Assembly: GCA_023375785.1 (NCBI GenBank)
Contig: SZWC01009550.1
Location: 27,272 to 91,271 of the forward strand
Source of the DNA: Penium margaritaceum
Lineage: Eukaryota; Streptophyta; Zygnematophyceae; Desmidiales; Peniaceae
Reading direction: 5' to 3'
DNA length: 64,000 bases
The notes below the pieces were generated by a model. It did no database searches and was not told where the DNA came from. It saw only the letters and a list, made by a program, of their open reading frames with translations. Shown here piece by piece: positions 11,290 through 20,789 of the stretch (the first letter of the stretch is position 1; every line of letters begins with the position of its first letter). The position numbers were made by a program, and so were the translations under genes.

Positions 11290-12300
11290 GACTATTAGTC
11301 TACAATCATACATGTGGCCCAGTAATAAACGTTTCTGTCACTTTCATTTTGGTTCGATGCACGTGACTTCCTTGTATGCATGCATGTATGTTACAATGAT
11401 GGTTTAGCATGGGCGTGTCGAATTTTTAAACTCGTAGTGGGTGTGCTTAGCTCCTGGTTGTTGATTGTAATTGGCCATCCTGTCGTATTTTTCTGATAGC
11501 AACCACTCACAGTTTAGTCCGTGGGATCTCGCTTGACAGGAAGGATGGCAGTGATCTCTTCCTCGTGTTTTACTTGTGATTGGAGCTTGCTTCATTGTAC
11601 ATGCATCATCGCCCTCCCACAAGCTAGTCATAGTTCTTCCCATTTTTTTTAGTCAAAAACACAAGTTGGATGCATGAAGTCACTCGCTTGCCTTGCATAA
11701 CTGTTGGACACCCTGTGAAAGCTTGCAAAACATCGATCATTTGATTGATTGTTGTTTTATCCAACAATGATGTTCGTCCCGTTACACATCATGACATGAT
11801 GACTAGATGGGGGAATAACTGTTACATCCTAGTCGTACACAAGGCCCTAAACTTTGCAAGTGATCATCCATGCAAAGAAGTCGTTGGCTCATAGTGCCTT
11901 GATTAACACAGTCAAGCCCACTCACCAAGGGCATGTTGGCCAGCTGTCCCAGCTTCGATACTTCATCCTAGTAGAATTTGAAATATTCAAATACCTTGCA
12001 CATGGGTTAAAACAAACATTGCAAACTGTATCGATGTTTTTATATTATTTAGTTGACTCCTCGACAACACTATATTTTTCATGAATATGTGCCTAAATAA
12101 TCTTGAAACCCCATAATCTCCCTGTGGGCCTTCTTGAAGCAGCGAGTCACGATACGGATTCACGCGCATTTCTCAACTCAGTAGTCCAAGACTTCAAGTA
12201 TGCCTCCTCCTTTTTTCACATTTGCTTACATGCCCTCAATAGCTCCGCCTTGTCAAACAAAATACACTTGGTATTGATTTCAAATTAGACGAACAAGCAA
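11290..12300. other. Unannotated stretch
   Basis: No supported feature. A minus-strand stretch near 12120-12260 in pieces reads like a charged helical segment but is short and unrecognised. Confidence 0.5.
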
Positions 12301-13170
12301 AGTCTCCCCACTTGTGTTTTTCTCACAGAAACCATGCTCTCATTCCATGGATCAACACCAAAATGCCCCTAATTTTGAGGGATCACAAAGCCCACTTTTG
12401 GAGGATTCATGGTCGATGGAGGGGAGGCTTGCATGTAGTCTGCATGGGGGTCTGAGACTCTCGTATGTTGAAAGGAAAATTTTTGGATCCCCCTAACGAT
12501 GCCAAGCAATTGTCTGCATAAAATAACTCCAATTGCAACTCCAATTGTAGTGCGGGAAAATGGTTTAAATAGGATATGCAAGGAAGAAATGGGGGGAATT
12601 TCGTGTCAAGGAAAATGGCAAACACAAGTGTTTTGCTCCATTGTGATGGGGTCATGGTCCACCATTCCTCTTCTTGTTTGACACGCAGAACCCATATTCA
12701 GATGTTAAGGGATTTCATGTTAGTTTCAATTGGTTAGATGTCCCAAATTTTACAAATTAAATGAACCATGTCCCCGGTCTTCAGATTAAAGCAACAAGCT
12801 ACGAATATTATTGACAAGGTATCACCAATTCTGAAAATTACAAGAGAAAGAAGGTTGATTTTGTCCACTTTCATCACCCTAAATGGATGACTTTGACTCC
12901 TTCATTTTAAACTTGGGAGTACATTATTATACCTCTTAGGCTTGACTGGCTCAATGCCCCACTTTTTTTAAGTGAACCGTGTCCGGGTTTGTAGTATAAT
13001 GATAAAATGTCCCTGTTTTTCCTCCAGACACGGTTACAACACATATTTTGCATTGCCTTGATGTTGGAAGCATTAGCCGTCAGATGGTTGTCATCAACAT
13101 GATCATCGGATAATCATAAATCCCCCTTGTGAGGAATTTTTTATGAGGGTTCGGTCACCATATACCCAGT
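12300..13170. repeat. Dispersed repeat, copy 1 (related to 20790-21860)
   Basis: Segments here match the 20.8-21.9 kb region. One is the block around GCATGGGGGTCTGAGACTCT...GTTGAAAGG (12440-12480, compare 21205-21245 and 21730-21765). Another is the block TGGCTCAATGCCCCAC...AAGTGAACCGTGTC (12945-12990, compare 20970-21010). The unit appears to be about 430-450 bp, in more than one copy. It holds no ORF of note and may be an unknown non-coding element or LTR. Confidence 0.6.
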
Positions 13171-13800
13171 TTTCAGAACTACATAGCTGATATGCAAAAG
13201 TCGCTTACGATATAACACAGGTATCAATGGACTGCAGGAAATAATGCAGGTATCAACGCCGAGCGAGAAAGCAACCAGCCGCCCACGTGGTGAATAATAT
13301 TACCCATCTGGGAATCATGAGAAATTAATAGCTCTGTAGCCCATGCATTATTCGCTCAGAATTGAATAGTTACGGAGCGGAACCCCTGTGCCCAAGCGCA
13401 GGTACGTCGCCAAACCTCCGGTGGATGTTCGGAAGATGCAGCTTGCGAAAAAAATACTCTGCACAAACCATGTTGTCTAGGGCCTCGGTTTGACATAAAT
13501 GTTTGCAAGTTTGTGGAAATTTGCATGAAGATATGCGTGCATGAAGGCATTAGACACGTGTCGTCGGATATCTTTCCAAGGAATGGCATCGCGCCCCTAG
13601 TAACATCCAAGGAGGTCCTCATCATCGTCGCTGACAAGGCAGTACGCCAACCGCCACCTTGCTGACGACAACAACCCCATTTGATGTGACGTAGTAGAAA
13701 ACGTGCAAAAGGCCAAATGTTGCGCGAACCGAGGTCATAACGGCATTTCATAAGGTAATTTCATAGCAAATGCAACCTGTCGTTCATTACGTTCAATTCA
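13171..13800. other. Unannotated stretch upstream of the tandem ORF pair
   Basis: A 131-codon minus-strand ORF (13356-13751) has no recognisable motif. No promoter for the ORF pair can be defined. Confidence 0.45.
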
Positions 13801-13810
13801 ATCCCGGGCC

Positions 13811-14098
13811 ATGGCGTGCTCGCAACACTTGTCGCTCAAGGTTCGTCCATTGCCACCATTGGAGAAATGGACAGGAGATGTGGACGATGCCTGCCACATG
13901 GACCTGTATGATGCGTGGGTCGGGTGGGTTAACATCAGGCGTATGTGGGACTCAAATGGACTTGGCCCGTGTCCTGAAGACCCATGCAACATGTGCTGGC
14001 TCATGGGTGTCAAATCGTCGCATCGCCGTCCTGCATGGTGCCCACCTCACTGGCAGCCATGGGTCCATCCGGACCCACCGTGGTGTGCGAGATTGTAG
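13811..14098 (+). CDS. Trp/Pro/His-rich small protein, tandem copy 1 (unknown function)
   Basis: A 95-codon ORF from ATG to TAG. I do not recognise the family. It has nine Trp residues, a Pro-rich N-terminal part (RPLPPLEKWTG), a middle block YDAWVGWVNIRRMWDSNGLG with a possible short helix, and a C-terminal block RPAWCPPHWQPWVHPDP followed by PWCARL and the stop. Four Cys and several His residues could bind metal, but no standard finger spacing is seen. A second ORF 137 bases downstream encodes a related protein with the same end. Over the last 22 codons I count about eight silent differences and only two amino-acid changes, which suggests selection on the protein. Intergenic sequence around the two is not alike, so the duplication is old. 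No signal peptide or membrane segment. It may be an exon of a longer gene. Confidence 0.6.
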   Translation: MACSQHLSLKVRPLPPLEKWTGDVDDACHMDLYDAWVGWVNIRRMWDSNGLGPCPEDPCNMCWLMGVKSSHRRPAWCPPHWQPWVHPDPPWCARL

Positions 14099-14234
14099 AA
14101 CGGGAAACTTTTGACAGGAGAAACAATGTACCAGATGTGTTTCAATGCCGAACCACGGCTCATTGTGCACTTAATAAGTCACGCCTTCCGCGTTTTGTAC
14201 TTCTCCTGCACTGGCACAGTTTTCACGTGGAAAC

Positions 14235-14558
14235 ATGTCTTCTTCGGATCTGCTGAAGCTGCGAGGTCGTCCGATGCCGCCGCTCCACTTGTGGGATGGG
14301 GGACCGGATGCTCCTCACTTTGGTCCATGGGGAGAACTCCTTCCTCCACGACCCCGTATGTACCAGTTTGATGCATGGGTTGCGTGGAACAACATCAAGA
14401 GCCTATGGGACTCCAATAATTTGGGGCCCCTACCAAGTGATCCATTCCACATGTGTCACATCATGTGTGTGAAGCTGTCACATTGTCGTCCTATCTGGTG
14501 TCCACCACACTGGCAGCCCTGGGTCCATCCGGATCCTTTATGGTGCGCCAGACTATAA
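14235..14558 (+). CDS. Trp/Pro/His-rich small protein, tandem copy 2 (unknown function)
   Basis: A 107-codon ORF from ATG to TAA, paralogous along its length to the ORF ending at 14098. It starts SSSDLLKLRGRPMPPLHLWDG, has a 12-residue Gly/Pro-rich insertion relative to copy 1 (around GPWGELLPPRPRM), then FDAWVAWNNIKSLWDSNNLG, and ends RPIWCPPHWQPWVHPDP then LWCARL. It has nine Trp residues. Both copies stop at the same place after WCARL, and the C-terminal third is the best conserved. The gap between the copies holds no similar sequence. The role is unknown; the pattern of silent changes argues that both were kept as proteins for some time. Alternatives are two exons of one gene or passenger genes of a mobile element. 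Confidence 0.6.
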   Translation: MSSSDLLKLRGRPMPPLHLWDGGPDAPHFGPWGELLPPRPRMYQFDAWVAWNNIKSLWDSNNLGPLPSDPFHMCHIMCVKLSHCRPIWCPPHWQPWVHPDPLWCARL

Positions 14559-14559
14559 C

Positions 14560-15040
14560 CAGTTAGGTCGGTTTAGGACCGGGTACTTTGCTTATTTTGA
14601 CATGACCTCTTCTACCTCATGTACAGGGTATTAGAGTAATTTTCAGGTCCCATTTTAATCGCATATGACAGATACCACACATATTAATGCACTAGAAGCG
14701 GCAGAACAGGAAACACATGAAATCAGTGTCTTTACTCAGTAACAAGTGTGGTCATGCCGAATGTGACTGTCGGACATGTGCGCATAGCAACATGTGGACT
14801 ATGTAATGAAAATTAAGTGGGTACGACTGTTATAAGTAAGAATCATGTTATATGTCCTGTACACGGTAGGTCATGTATGTTTACATAACTTTTTTCCACA
14901 TTTGCCTGGTGTCTTTAGACATGGCGAGCATGAGAAGCACCAATTTCAGTCTTCCACCATTCAATGACGGAATGAACCAAAGGTTGGGATAACATTAGCA
15001 ACAATATTTTATGCAGCGTGCACATTACTTGAAAGGACCG
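14560..15040. other. Unannotated stretch
   Basis: AT-rich sequence without a supported ORF, repeat or RNA. Confidence 0.5.
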
Positions 15041-15059
15041 GTCTTGCCATTGACTATCC

Positions 15060-15470
15060 ACTACTGTATTTGTGGGGGTAGCGTGTGGATCCACCCAATG
15101 ATGTCACACATGGGGCACAAGCGCACGGAACTGCCATAAGCCTCTGCACGATCAGGATGAATGACCGTCCCATTATCGACTTCTTCAACAGCATCGTAAA
15201 ACACACTTTTCCAGTGTACTCTGATAGAGCACCCATGTGAAAGGGTTCAGGGTACATGCTATCGTACAGCCTAACCTCTAAACGCCTCCATTATTTGTGC
15301 AACCTCAACAAATAACATGTCCCAACTCCACATAGAAATGAAGTCAACATAGGTAGTGTTGTTGGGAAAAACGTGCACTCCATTGACAAATGTTGCAACT
15401 GTCCGAGAGAAGTGCAAATGACCTTGTTCCCTCATTTTATATTTTGCTACGAAGCATGGGGAACCTCTGT
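15060..15470 (-). pseudogene. Possible exon remnants of an unknown gene
   Basis: On the minus strand, around 15440-15275, an open stretch includes HLHFSRTVATFVNGVHVFP and MWSWDMLFVEVAQIMEAF. Further down (about 15195-15060) another frame includes YDAVEEVDNGTVIHPDRAEA and VRLCPMCDIIGWIHTLPP. The composition looks protein-like rather than random, but I know no match. The two pieces are separated by a frame change and stops, so this is either a decayed gene or exons around a short intron. Confidence 0.25.
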
Positions 15471-15880
15471 GGCATTAGCCTATAGTCCTTGCCTTCCTTG
15501 TGACACTATTGCAACCACATTGGCTTCACGCACTTCTGCACTTCCATTTTCAGCAAATGAAGAACGTGCAATTGGGAATGTTTACAAATGAAAATGTGAC
15601 GACACGTTAGAAAGGAAACACTGGCCTAGGAATGACAACCACCCCTAACACTAGCACACTAGCTTGTTCATGAAATGACAGAGGCCGCCCACTAGCCAAT
15701 GCGGAGCACACCGTCAGCCCAGGACTTGTATGTGCTTCCAGACTTGGCCTGCGGTGGAGGAAAAATCCTCTGTTCCCCTGCATAGTGACATGGAATTTTC
15801 GTTAGCACATGGATGATAGTGCCCATTCGAAATGAAGATGTGCACAACAACAGTCAAAAAGTGTAGTGGAAAATATCACC

Positions 15881-16416
15881 TTAGTTTCCAAGAACATCTA
15901 TGCCTCTGACTGCGTGGATGCCGACTTCTTCCTCTACCTCGTCATACGAGTCGTCTGCTGCTGCATCGTCTTCTTCTGCCTCATCTCCTGCGTCACCCTC
16001 TCCCTCCAGCTCCAGTCCACCGTGCTCCTCCATGAGTCTGGCACCTTCAGCGTCGTGCTCTTCCTGTGTGAGCAGTCCGGTCTCTAGCTCCGCCGCATAC
16101 CCCAGTGAGTCCTCACTGCCACTATCGGACACGTTGTCATCGAAGTCGTCTGCGGCTAACTCACCAACCTCCTCGTCTATCGAGGACCCCCTGGGATCTG
16201 CTTCTGGGTCGTAGTCCAACGCATCAGTGTTGTCTGTTGCTGCCCCCTCTTCTCTCCCTGCCCCTTGTCCTGTCCGTGCACGTGTACCCCCTCCTCCTGC
16301 TGCTGCCTCTTGTTCTGCTCTTAGCACTGCTGCTGCTTCGTGAGGCCGAGGTGCAGCAGGGTTGGGACACCTCTTCTTCTTGTGCCCCTTACGGCCACAC
16401 TTCGAGCAGATGAAGT
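15881..16416 (-). pseudogene. MULE C-terminus: CCHC zinc knuckle and acidic tail
   Basis: Directly after the TGA that ends the SWIM-containing ORF (16416-16418), the same frame continues with CSKCGRKGHKKKRCP (about 16365-16412), a perfect CX2CX4HX4C knuckle as found after the SWIM finger in many plant MULE transposases. It then runs into an Ala-rich linker and a long Asp/Glu-rich tail (EEDDAAADDSYDEVEEEVG near 15900-15960). Because the frame is unchanged across the TGA, a single substitution separates this tail from the main protein. The plus-strand Ser/Pro-rich ORFs over the same bases are shadows. Confidence 0.8.
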
Positions 16417-16417
16417 T

Positions 16418-17059
16418 TCATTTTTGGAGCGGCGCACGCTCCATGCGGGCACTCTTGGGATGACCACGGTCTCGCCGCGGACCTGGTTGCCACGAGCCAG
16501 ACGACGCAGGTTGATACAGTCCGATGGTGGAGAGTGACGGCATGGTGTTGGCATAGGTGAGGGTCCAATACCTCACTGTCTGCCCGTGGCTCATGTGCGC
16601 AGTCGGGTCTTCACCCACCTCCATCATGACGACACAAATATGTTGGCATGGCTGGCCAAATTCACGCCACCGACGACACTCACAGCTTCCCATGGCAAGG
16701 TCCACGTGCCGGCGAACATTTGTTCGGCCACGAACCATAGCCGAGGACGGTCCCTCCATGATGACGTCGTAGTCACGTGCAACTACAGAGCTGTGAAGTA
16801 GGCGTTTTGCTGGATCCGGGACAAGAGTCCCGTTGCAGTTGGCTATCTGTTTGCGGCGTTGTGCCATGATTCCCTGCACAAAGTAGTACACTTGTAGGAA
16901 GCAGTAGAAGGGGTAGAGCTTGCGGAGGGTTCTCAGACGGGCGTGACGCATTGCTGGTGATGTGCCCGTCCCGAGGCACAGGGCACATGTATGAGGTCCA
17001 CTTCTGAAGAGAAATGCCACCCTGTCTGTCTCGCCTTGGGATGAGGTAGTCCGCAACAC
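16418..17059 (-). pseudogene. MULE transposase: end of catalytic domain and SWIM zinc finger
   Basis: The 213-codon minus-strand ORF holds the third catalytic region (TSPAMRHARLRTLRKLYPFY, where plant MULEs usually have TSN..E..N), so the third acidic residue is not evident. It is followed by a long helical part (YYFVQGIMAQRRKQIANCNG) and the SWIM motif SCECRRWREFGQPCQHICVV (about 16630-16690; CXCXnCXH). SWIM fingers in MULE proteins are thought to bind DNA or protein partners. A TGA then interrupts the frame before the CCHC knuckle. Its start is not a true start codon region; the ORF is part of a longer exon broken upstream near 17060-17215. Confidence 0.85.
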
Positions 17060-17216
17060 GTTTGCTAGCTACCCGTAGGTGACGTGCCGCCCTGTGAAAC
17101 TGCTCATGGGCCAGTGCATGTGCGCACTTCCAGGCCCACTACGCCGCCTTCTTCCCAAAATTCTCTTGGATGTTTCTGCACAGATGTCAGGCACAATAAG
17201 TGTGGGTAGCACCGGG

Positions 17217-17600
17217 CTAGTGTCTTACCAGGACCTTTGCAAGGCCAGCTTCTCTGTCCGACAAAATGACTGCACCTGCAGTACAAGTGGAGGGGTAAGC
17301 TCGTGCCAAATTCTCGCAAAACCACATCCACATTTCCTCATTCTCACTGGACACCGGTGTCCAGGCCATGGGGCATGCGTGGTCGTTCGCGTAAAAAAAT
17401 TGCACGACCAACATTACTTGCTTGTGGTCGTTCTTCAGGAATGTGCCATCCATTGTCATGATCCTCCTGCTGTAGACCCAGCCAAGGCGAGTGGCCCCAG
17501 GCGCCACAAAAGCCCACTTGAACTTGTTATGTGCATCTCCACCACAGCATGTGTTGTTGGATCAATACGTTTCAGTTGCACACCCACATGAACAACTTTT
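17217..17600 (-). pseudogene. MULE transposase: DDE catalytic core, first two acidic residues
   Basis: From about 17575 the minus strand reads GVQLKRIDPTTHAVVEMH. After a small frameshift it reads NKFKWAFVAPGATRLGW, then IMTMDGTFLKNDHKQVML and AVILSDREAGLAKVLVRH. MDGTFLK carries the first catalytic Asp and LSDREAGL the second, as in the MULE transposase domain. The Fxxx(F/A)VAPGA stretch just before is also typical. Downstream of 17217 traces of the H-x-YC...N block (NIQENFGK) appear in another frame. Function: DNA cleavage and strand transfer at element ends, in the nucleus. Now a pseudogene. Confidence 0.85.
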
Positions 17601-17665
17601 CAGACTTTCAAGGAGGGAAGTCAGAACACAGGTCAACAAGAGTGTGCGGCCAACGGCGGGACATA

Positions 17666-18134
17666 CCGTACTGATCTTTGATTTCGATATTAATTATCTT
17701 TTTTCTCGTACGAATTCATGTATTTGGTTACGAGGGCACATAATTCGTTCTATTTTGAAAACGCAAAAATAATTCCCTTGACCCTCGTGTGTTCTGTGTC
17801 GAAAGAAAAAACAGAGTTAGGGTCACATCCGCCGAGCTCGTGCCGATGTGACGTGGATCTGGCCGTGTTCCGATAATTCGTTCTCGTTGGCGCGCAGGAC
17901 ACGTAGGCGGTAGCTTGCAGTCGAGGCCCCCGGCAGTTTTTTGGCTGTGCTCGAAGTCGAGCTTGAGCCAGAAATCGGGGCGACGAGGGGAAAAGGGGGG
18001 AAAAAAACAAAATCAAGGTTACAAGTAGGACCCGGTTCGTTCGTTTTAGAAACAAAAAAATAATTCAAAGCAAGCACGAATCTAAGTTACAGGTCTAAAA
18101 TTATTCTCGACCACGAAATCAAAGATCAGTACGG
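17666..18134. mobile_element. MITE-B copy 1, TA target, inside a MULE intron
   Basis: A 469-bp element with terminal inverted repeats CCGTACTGATCTTTGATTTC (the two ends match over at least 21 bases) and a TA on each side (17664-17665, 18135-18136), as for Stowaway/Tc1-mariner MITEs. It has no ORF. Removing it and one TA restores a GTATGT splice donor on the minus strand right after the MULE exon ending CHE. It is related by its end motif to the elements at 23484, 27317 and 42034. Confidence 0.85.
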
Positions 18135-18137
18135 TAC

Positions 18138-18664
18138 CTCATGACACAGCGCCGGAAACATAGCCCAGGATTTAGCCTTGGAGCCCATGTATTGGGCCTG
18201 TGCCATAGATCTTGCACGGTACAGCATACTATTGGCCACCTGTATCCCCACAGCATCCTTGATGATGGCTCTGAGAGTCGCTAGAGGTGTTGTCAGATCC
18301 TGCGCCATTTGTTGAGATATGTGCCGTGCAATCCACCTGGTTGTTCAGGCAGGACTCCCACGGCCAATAGTCGGCATGCAGCAGTGACCTTCTGTGACAT
18401 GGGACAGTTTGACCGCCCCCAGCTTTGAAGAGACAACCGCGTGGATGTTCCATGCGTAGCCCCGTCTGACAGCCTCCACGCAGCGTACATCGATCCGGCC
18501 AGGCTCGCTGCGCACCCACTATAGCCCAAAACGGTTAGCTACCACGTAGTCTTCGACGGGCGCCGTGCAGGCCACCATGTTGCGGAATGTTCTGCCTTCC
18601 ACGAGGTCGTCACCATCTGCCTTTCTTTTCTTGGTCGTACTTTCGGGGGAGCTGTCTGACGTTC
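18138..18664 (-). pseudogene. MULE exon 2: N-terminal DNA-binding-like and pre-catalytic region
   Basis: After the acceptor TTTGTAG the minus strand reads SDSSPESTTKKRKADGDDL (a likely nuclear localisation signal), then GRTFRNMVACTAPVEDYVVA. It continues with Cys/His-containing stretches (VRCVEAVRRGYAWNIHAV, KLSHVTEGHCC) that resemble the MULE DNA-binding finger, and ends with MAQDLTTPLATLRAIIKDAV and YRARSMAQAQYMG, the usual helical block ahead of the DDE core. Two in-frame stops (after NRFGL and after GRGSPA) break it. It ends at CATGAG followed by GT, a splice donor now altered by a MITE. Confidence 0.7.
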
Positions 18665-18861
18665 CTACAAACGGACAGGATATATAGTTAGCCAAGCGTA
18701 GTCATCACATGTTAGCACATCGGAAGAAGTGCCAAACCAGCAAGTAATAAAGGACATACGGCATCATCTGCACAACAAGTAGGAAAACCGCACAAGGGCA
18801 AGAGCAAAGATGCACCACAACATGACGTTCATGGAAGTAGAAAACGGGACACGTGAATTAC
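18665..18861 (-). other. MULE intron 1 (GT-AG)
   Basis: A 197-bp intron with donor CTCTG/GTAATTC at 18861 and acceptor CCGTTTGTAG/GAACG at 18665. Without splicing, the upstream frame runs 33 codons into a stop; with splicing it joins a stretch with a basic nuclear-localisation-like sequence. Predicted by eye. Confidence 0.55.
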
Positions 18862-20098
18862 CAGAGGAGCCACTAGGACAGAGTACACGGTGCCTTGCCC
18901 ACGTCTGTGTGTATGGTGGAACCTCAGTCTGCTCCAGGGAGCGTGGCTCCATCCGAAGCAACCACAGGTTCTCCTCAGCTTCTTCTTCCAAACGTCTTTC
19001 CCTGTCCTCATAGTCCCGATCTCTGTTCTGCCAGAAGAAGAGGTCTCCCCCGGCACCTGATTCACGGTTGAAAACTTGGTGTGCCAGACTCTCGAGCTGT
19101 CCAAGAGGAGGCGCTGGATTAACTCCGTGCTCGGCAAGGCGATAGGCGCGTTGCTGAGGTGGTGATGCAGCGGGTCGTACCGCAGGTCGGGCAGCGGGTG
19201 GTGCAGCGGGACGTGCAGCGGGTCGTGCAGCGGGTGGTGCAGCTGGGCAACCAGCGCGTGGTGTAGCGGGTGGGACAATGGGTGGGGCAGCGGGTGGTGC
19301 AGTGGGACGTGCAGCGGGTCGTACAGCGGGTGGTGCAGCTGGGCGACCAGCACCTGGTGTGGCGGGTGGGGCAGCGGGTGGTGCAGCAGAAGGTGCAGTG
19401 GGAGCTATAGCGGGAGGTGCATTGGGTGGTGCAGTGGGTTGTGTAGCGGGTCCCACAGCGGGTCGTGCTGTGGCTGTTGCGGCAGTACGTCCCGCGCGTG
19501 GTGCAGCGGGTGGTGCAGCAGGCGTCGCCTCGTCGGGTAGTGCACCCGGCGGCGCCACAACCATGCCAATGGGGCGCCACCCCGCGGGCATCTGTGGGTC
19601 CGGCCATCCAAGGTTGTGCCACCTTGGGTCTGAAGGGCTAGAGAGAGTTCTGGCGCATGTTGCCGGTGAGGCCGCATGACGGGAGGTAGTGGCCGTGGCA
19701 CGCGGAACTGAGCCGCCACGGGCAAGCTCCCCTGGCCGGATGTGACAACCCGTCCTCGCGTAAGTGGGCCAAGCGGTGGTGAGAGCGCGGAAGTTGTAGA
19801 ACGCAGTGCCTGGGCACATGAGAGGGATGGGCGAGTGGGCGGCCTTGTGGAATCTGCACGAACCGGTCGAGCGGAGGCAGGAGCCTCCGCCCTCGGGGTA
19901 CTGCCCTGGGTCTGGGGTGCCATGGCGCCAAAAATGGGCACATTGGCATTTTCTCAACACAATGTATGCCTCAGGTACCGTGCATTTAGACTCACCTCGC
20001 TTGATCAGGAGAGAGAGCGCCGTGTTGACGCTCCACAGCGCACATACCAAACCCTGGCATAGTCGCACCTTGGCGCTTGACAAGCCGAAATGACACAC
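18862..20098 (-). CDS. MULE exon 1: Ala/Pro/Arg-rich N-terminal region with minisatellite
   Basis: A long open frame on the minus strand (444 codons if unspliced). Its centre is a low-complexity Ala-Pro-Arg tract built from a 96-bp (32-residue) repeat, seen twice as PPATPGAGRPAAPPAVRPAARP and PPATPRAGCPAAPPAARPAARP with shorter copies around (19150-19520). It ends in an acidic/basic helical part (NRDRDYEDRERRLEEEAEEN). The start is uncertain: the first Met is at 20098, but the true start may be later, and a second Pro-rich frame overlaps (19405-19941). It is on the same strand as the transposase and joins it by a plausible intron, so I take it as the transposon's own N-terminus; it could also be a separate disordered protein. 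Confidence 0.5.
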
Positions 20099-20636
20099 AC
20101 GCTGAGGGGGGACGGGGGGGCGGCCGCTAGCCTACGGCCATGCTCACGTTGACTCTGACTTCCGCCAACGCATGTCAAGGACCATTACAACGTACATGGA
20201 GGGCTTATGCAGCCAATACGCATGCAGTATACACGTGCGACAAGGGACGGAGGTGACTGGAGCGCCTCCATTTGTGCACATGCAGGTTCGGCATCGAAGC
20301 TGGCATCTGCGCATGCAGGCCGTGTTTCATCCCCCTTATTGCTTACATTACGTCAGCATGGAAAACGAGAAGCAACAATGAAGCCAGCGGAAGAGCTCTA
20401 TTGTTATGGAAAAAGAAGAACCCCTTCCGTTTGTGACCGAGCGGATCGTCGAACCAATTATTTTTATATATGTGTACACATTCACGTTCGCATTGAACCT
20501 CATACAGCGTCTCATTGTACGGACTGTGGAAACGAAGGTCAAAAATTGATTTCACTCAAAAGAAAAGTAACAACGAGCCCACGGTGCAACACATGTAACG
20601 CAGGTACCAGTAGTCCTTGATAAGTGAAAGCACCAT

Positions 20637-20735
20637 GGGTGGATGGTTGCTTTCCCGGAGAGCGATGGGCCGATGGTTGCTTTCCTTCCGAACGAAGGGT
20701 GGATTGTTACTTTTCTTCCGAACGACGGACGGATG
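20637..20735. repeat. Three-copy 30-bp minisatellite
   Basis: Units starting GGATGGTTGCTTTCC, CGATGGTTGCTTTCC and GGATTGTTACTTTTC lie at 30-bp spacing, the last two sharing TTCCGAACGA. Confidence 0.85.
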
Positions 20736-20789
20736 AGAGTCACACTTTGCGTTTTATGGGTATCTGAGCTATTTCACCTTTTTTATTAT

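Larger units (their letters stand above)
15881..20098 (-). mobile_element. Mutator-like (MULE) transposon gene region, decayed
   Basis: The minus strand carries, in order, an Ala/Pro-rich N-terminal exon, a DNA-binding-like exon, a DDE transposase core, a SWIM zinc finger, a CCHC knuckle and an acidic tail. This is the domain order of plant MuDR-type transposases. A GT-AG intron (18665-18861) and a second intron starting at 18137 are visible; the second holds a 469-bp MITE. I could not find terminal inverted repeats or a 9-bp target duplication, so the element ends are open. It has a frameshift before the DDE core and an in-frame TGA between SWIM and knuckle, so it is probably no longer active. 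Confidence 0.85.

Noticed and set aside
15900-16413. Ser/Pro- and Leu-rich plus-strand ORFs
   Set aside because: Shadows of the acidic tail of the minus-strand MULE protein.
19278-19679. Gly/Ala-rich plus-strand ORF
   Set aside because: Antisense shadow of the Ala/Pro repeat exon.
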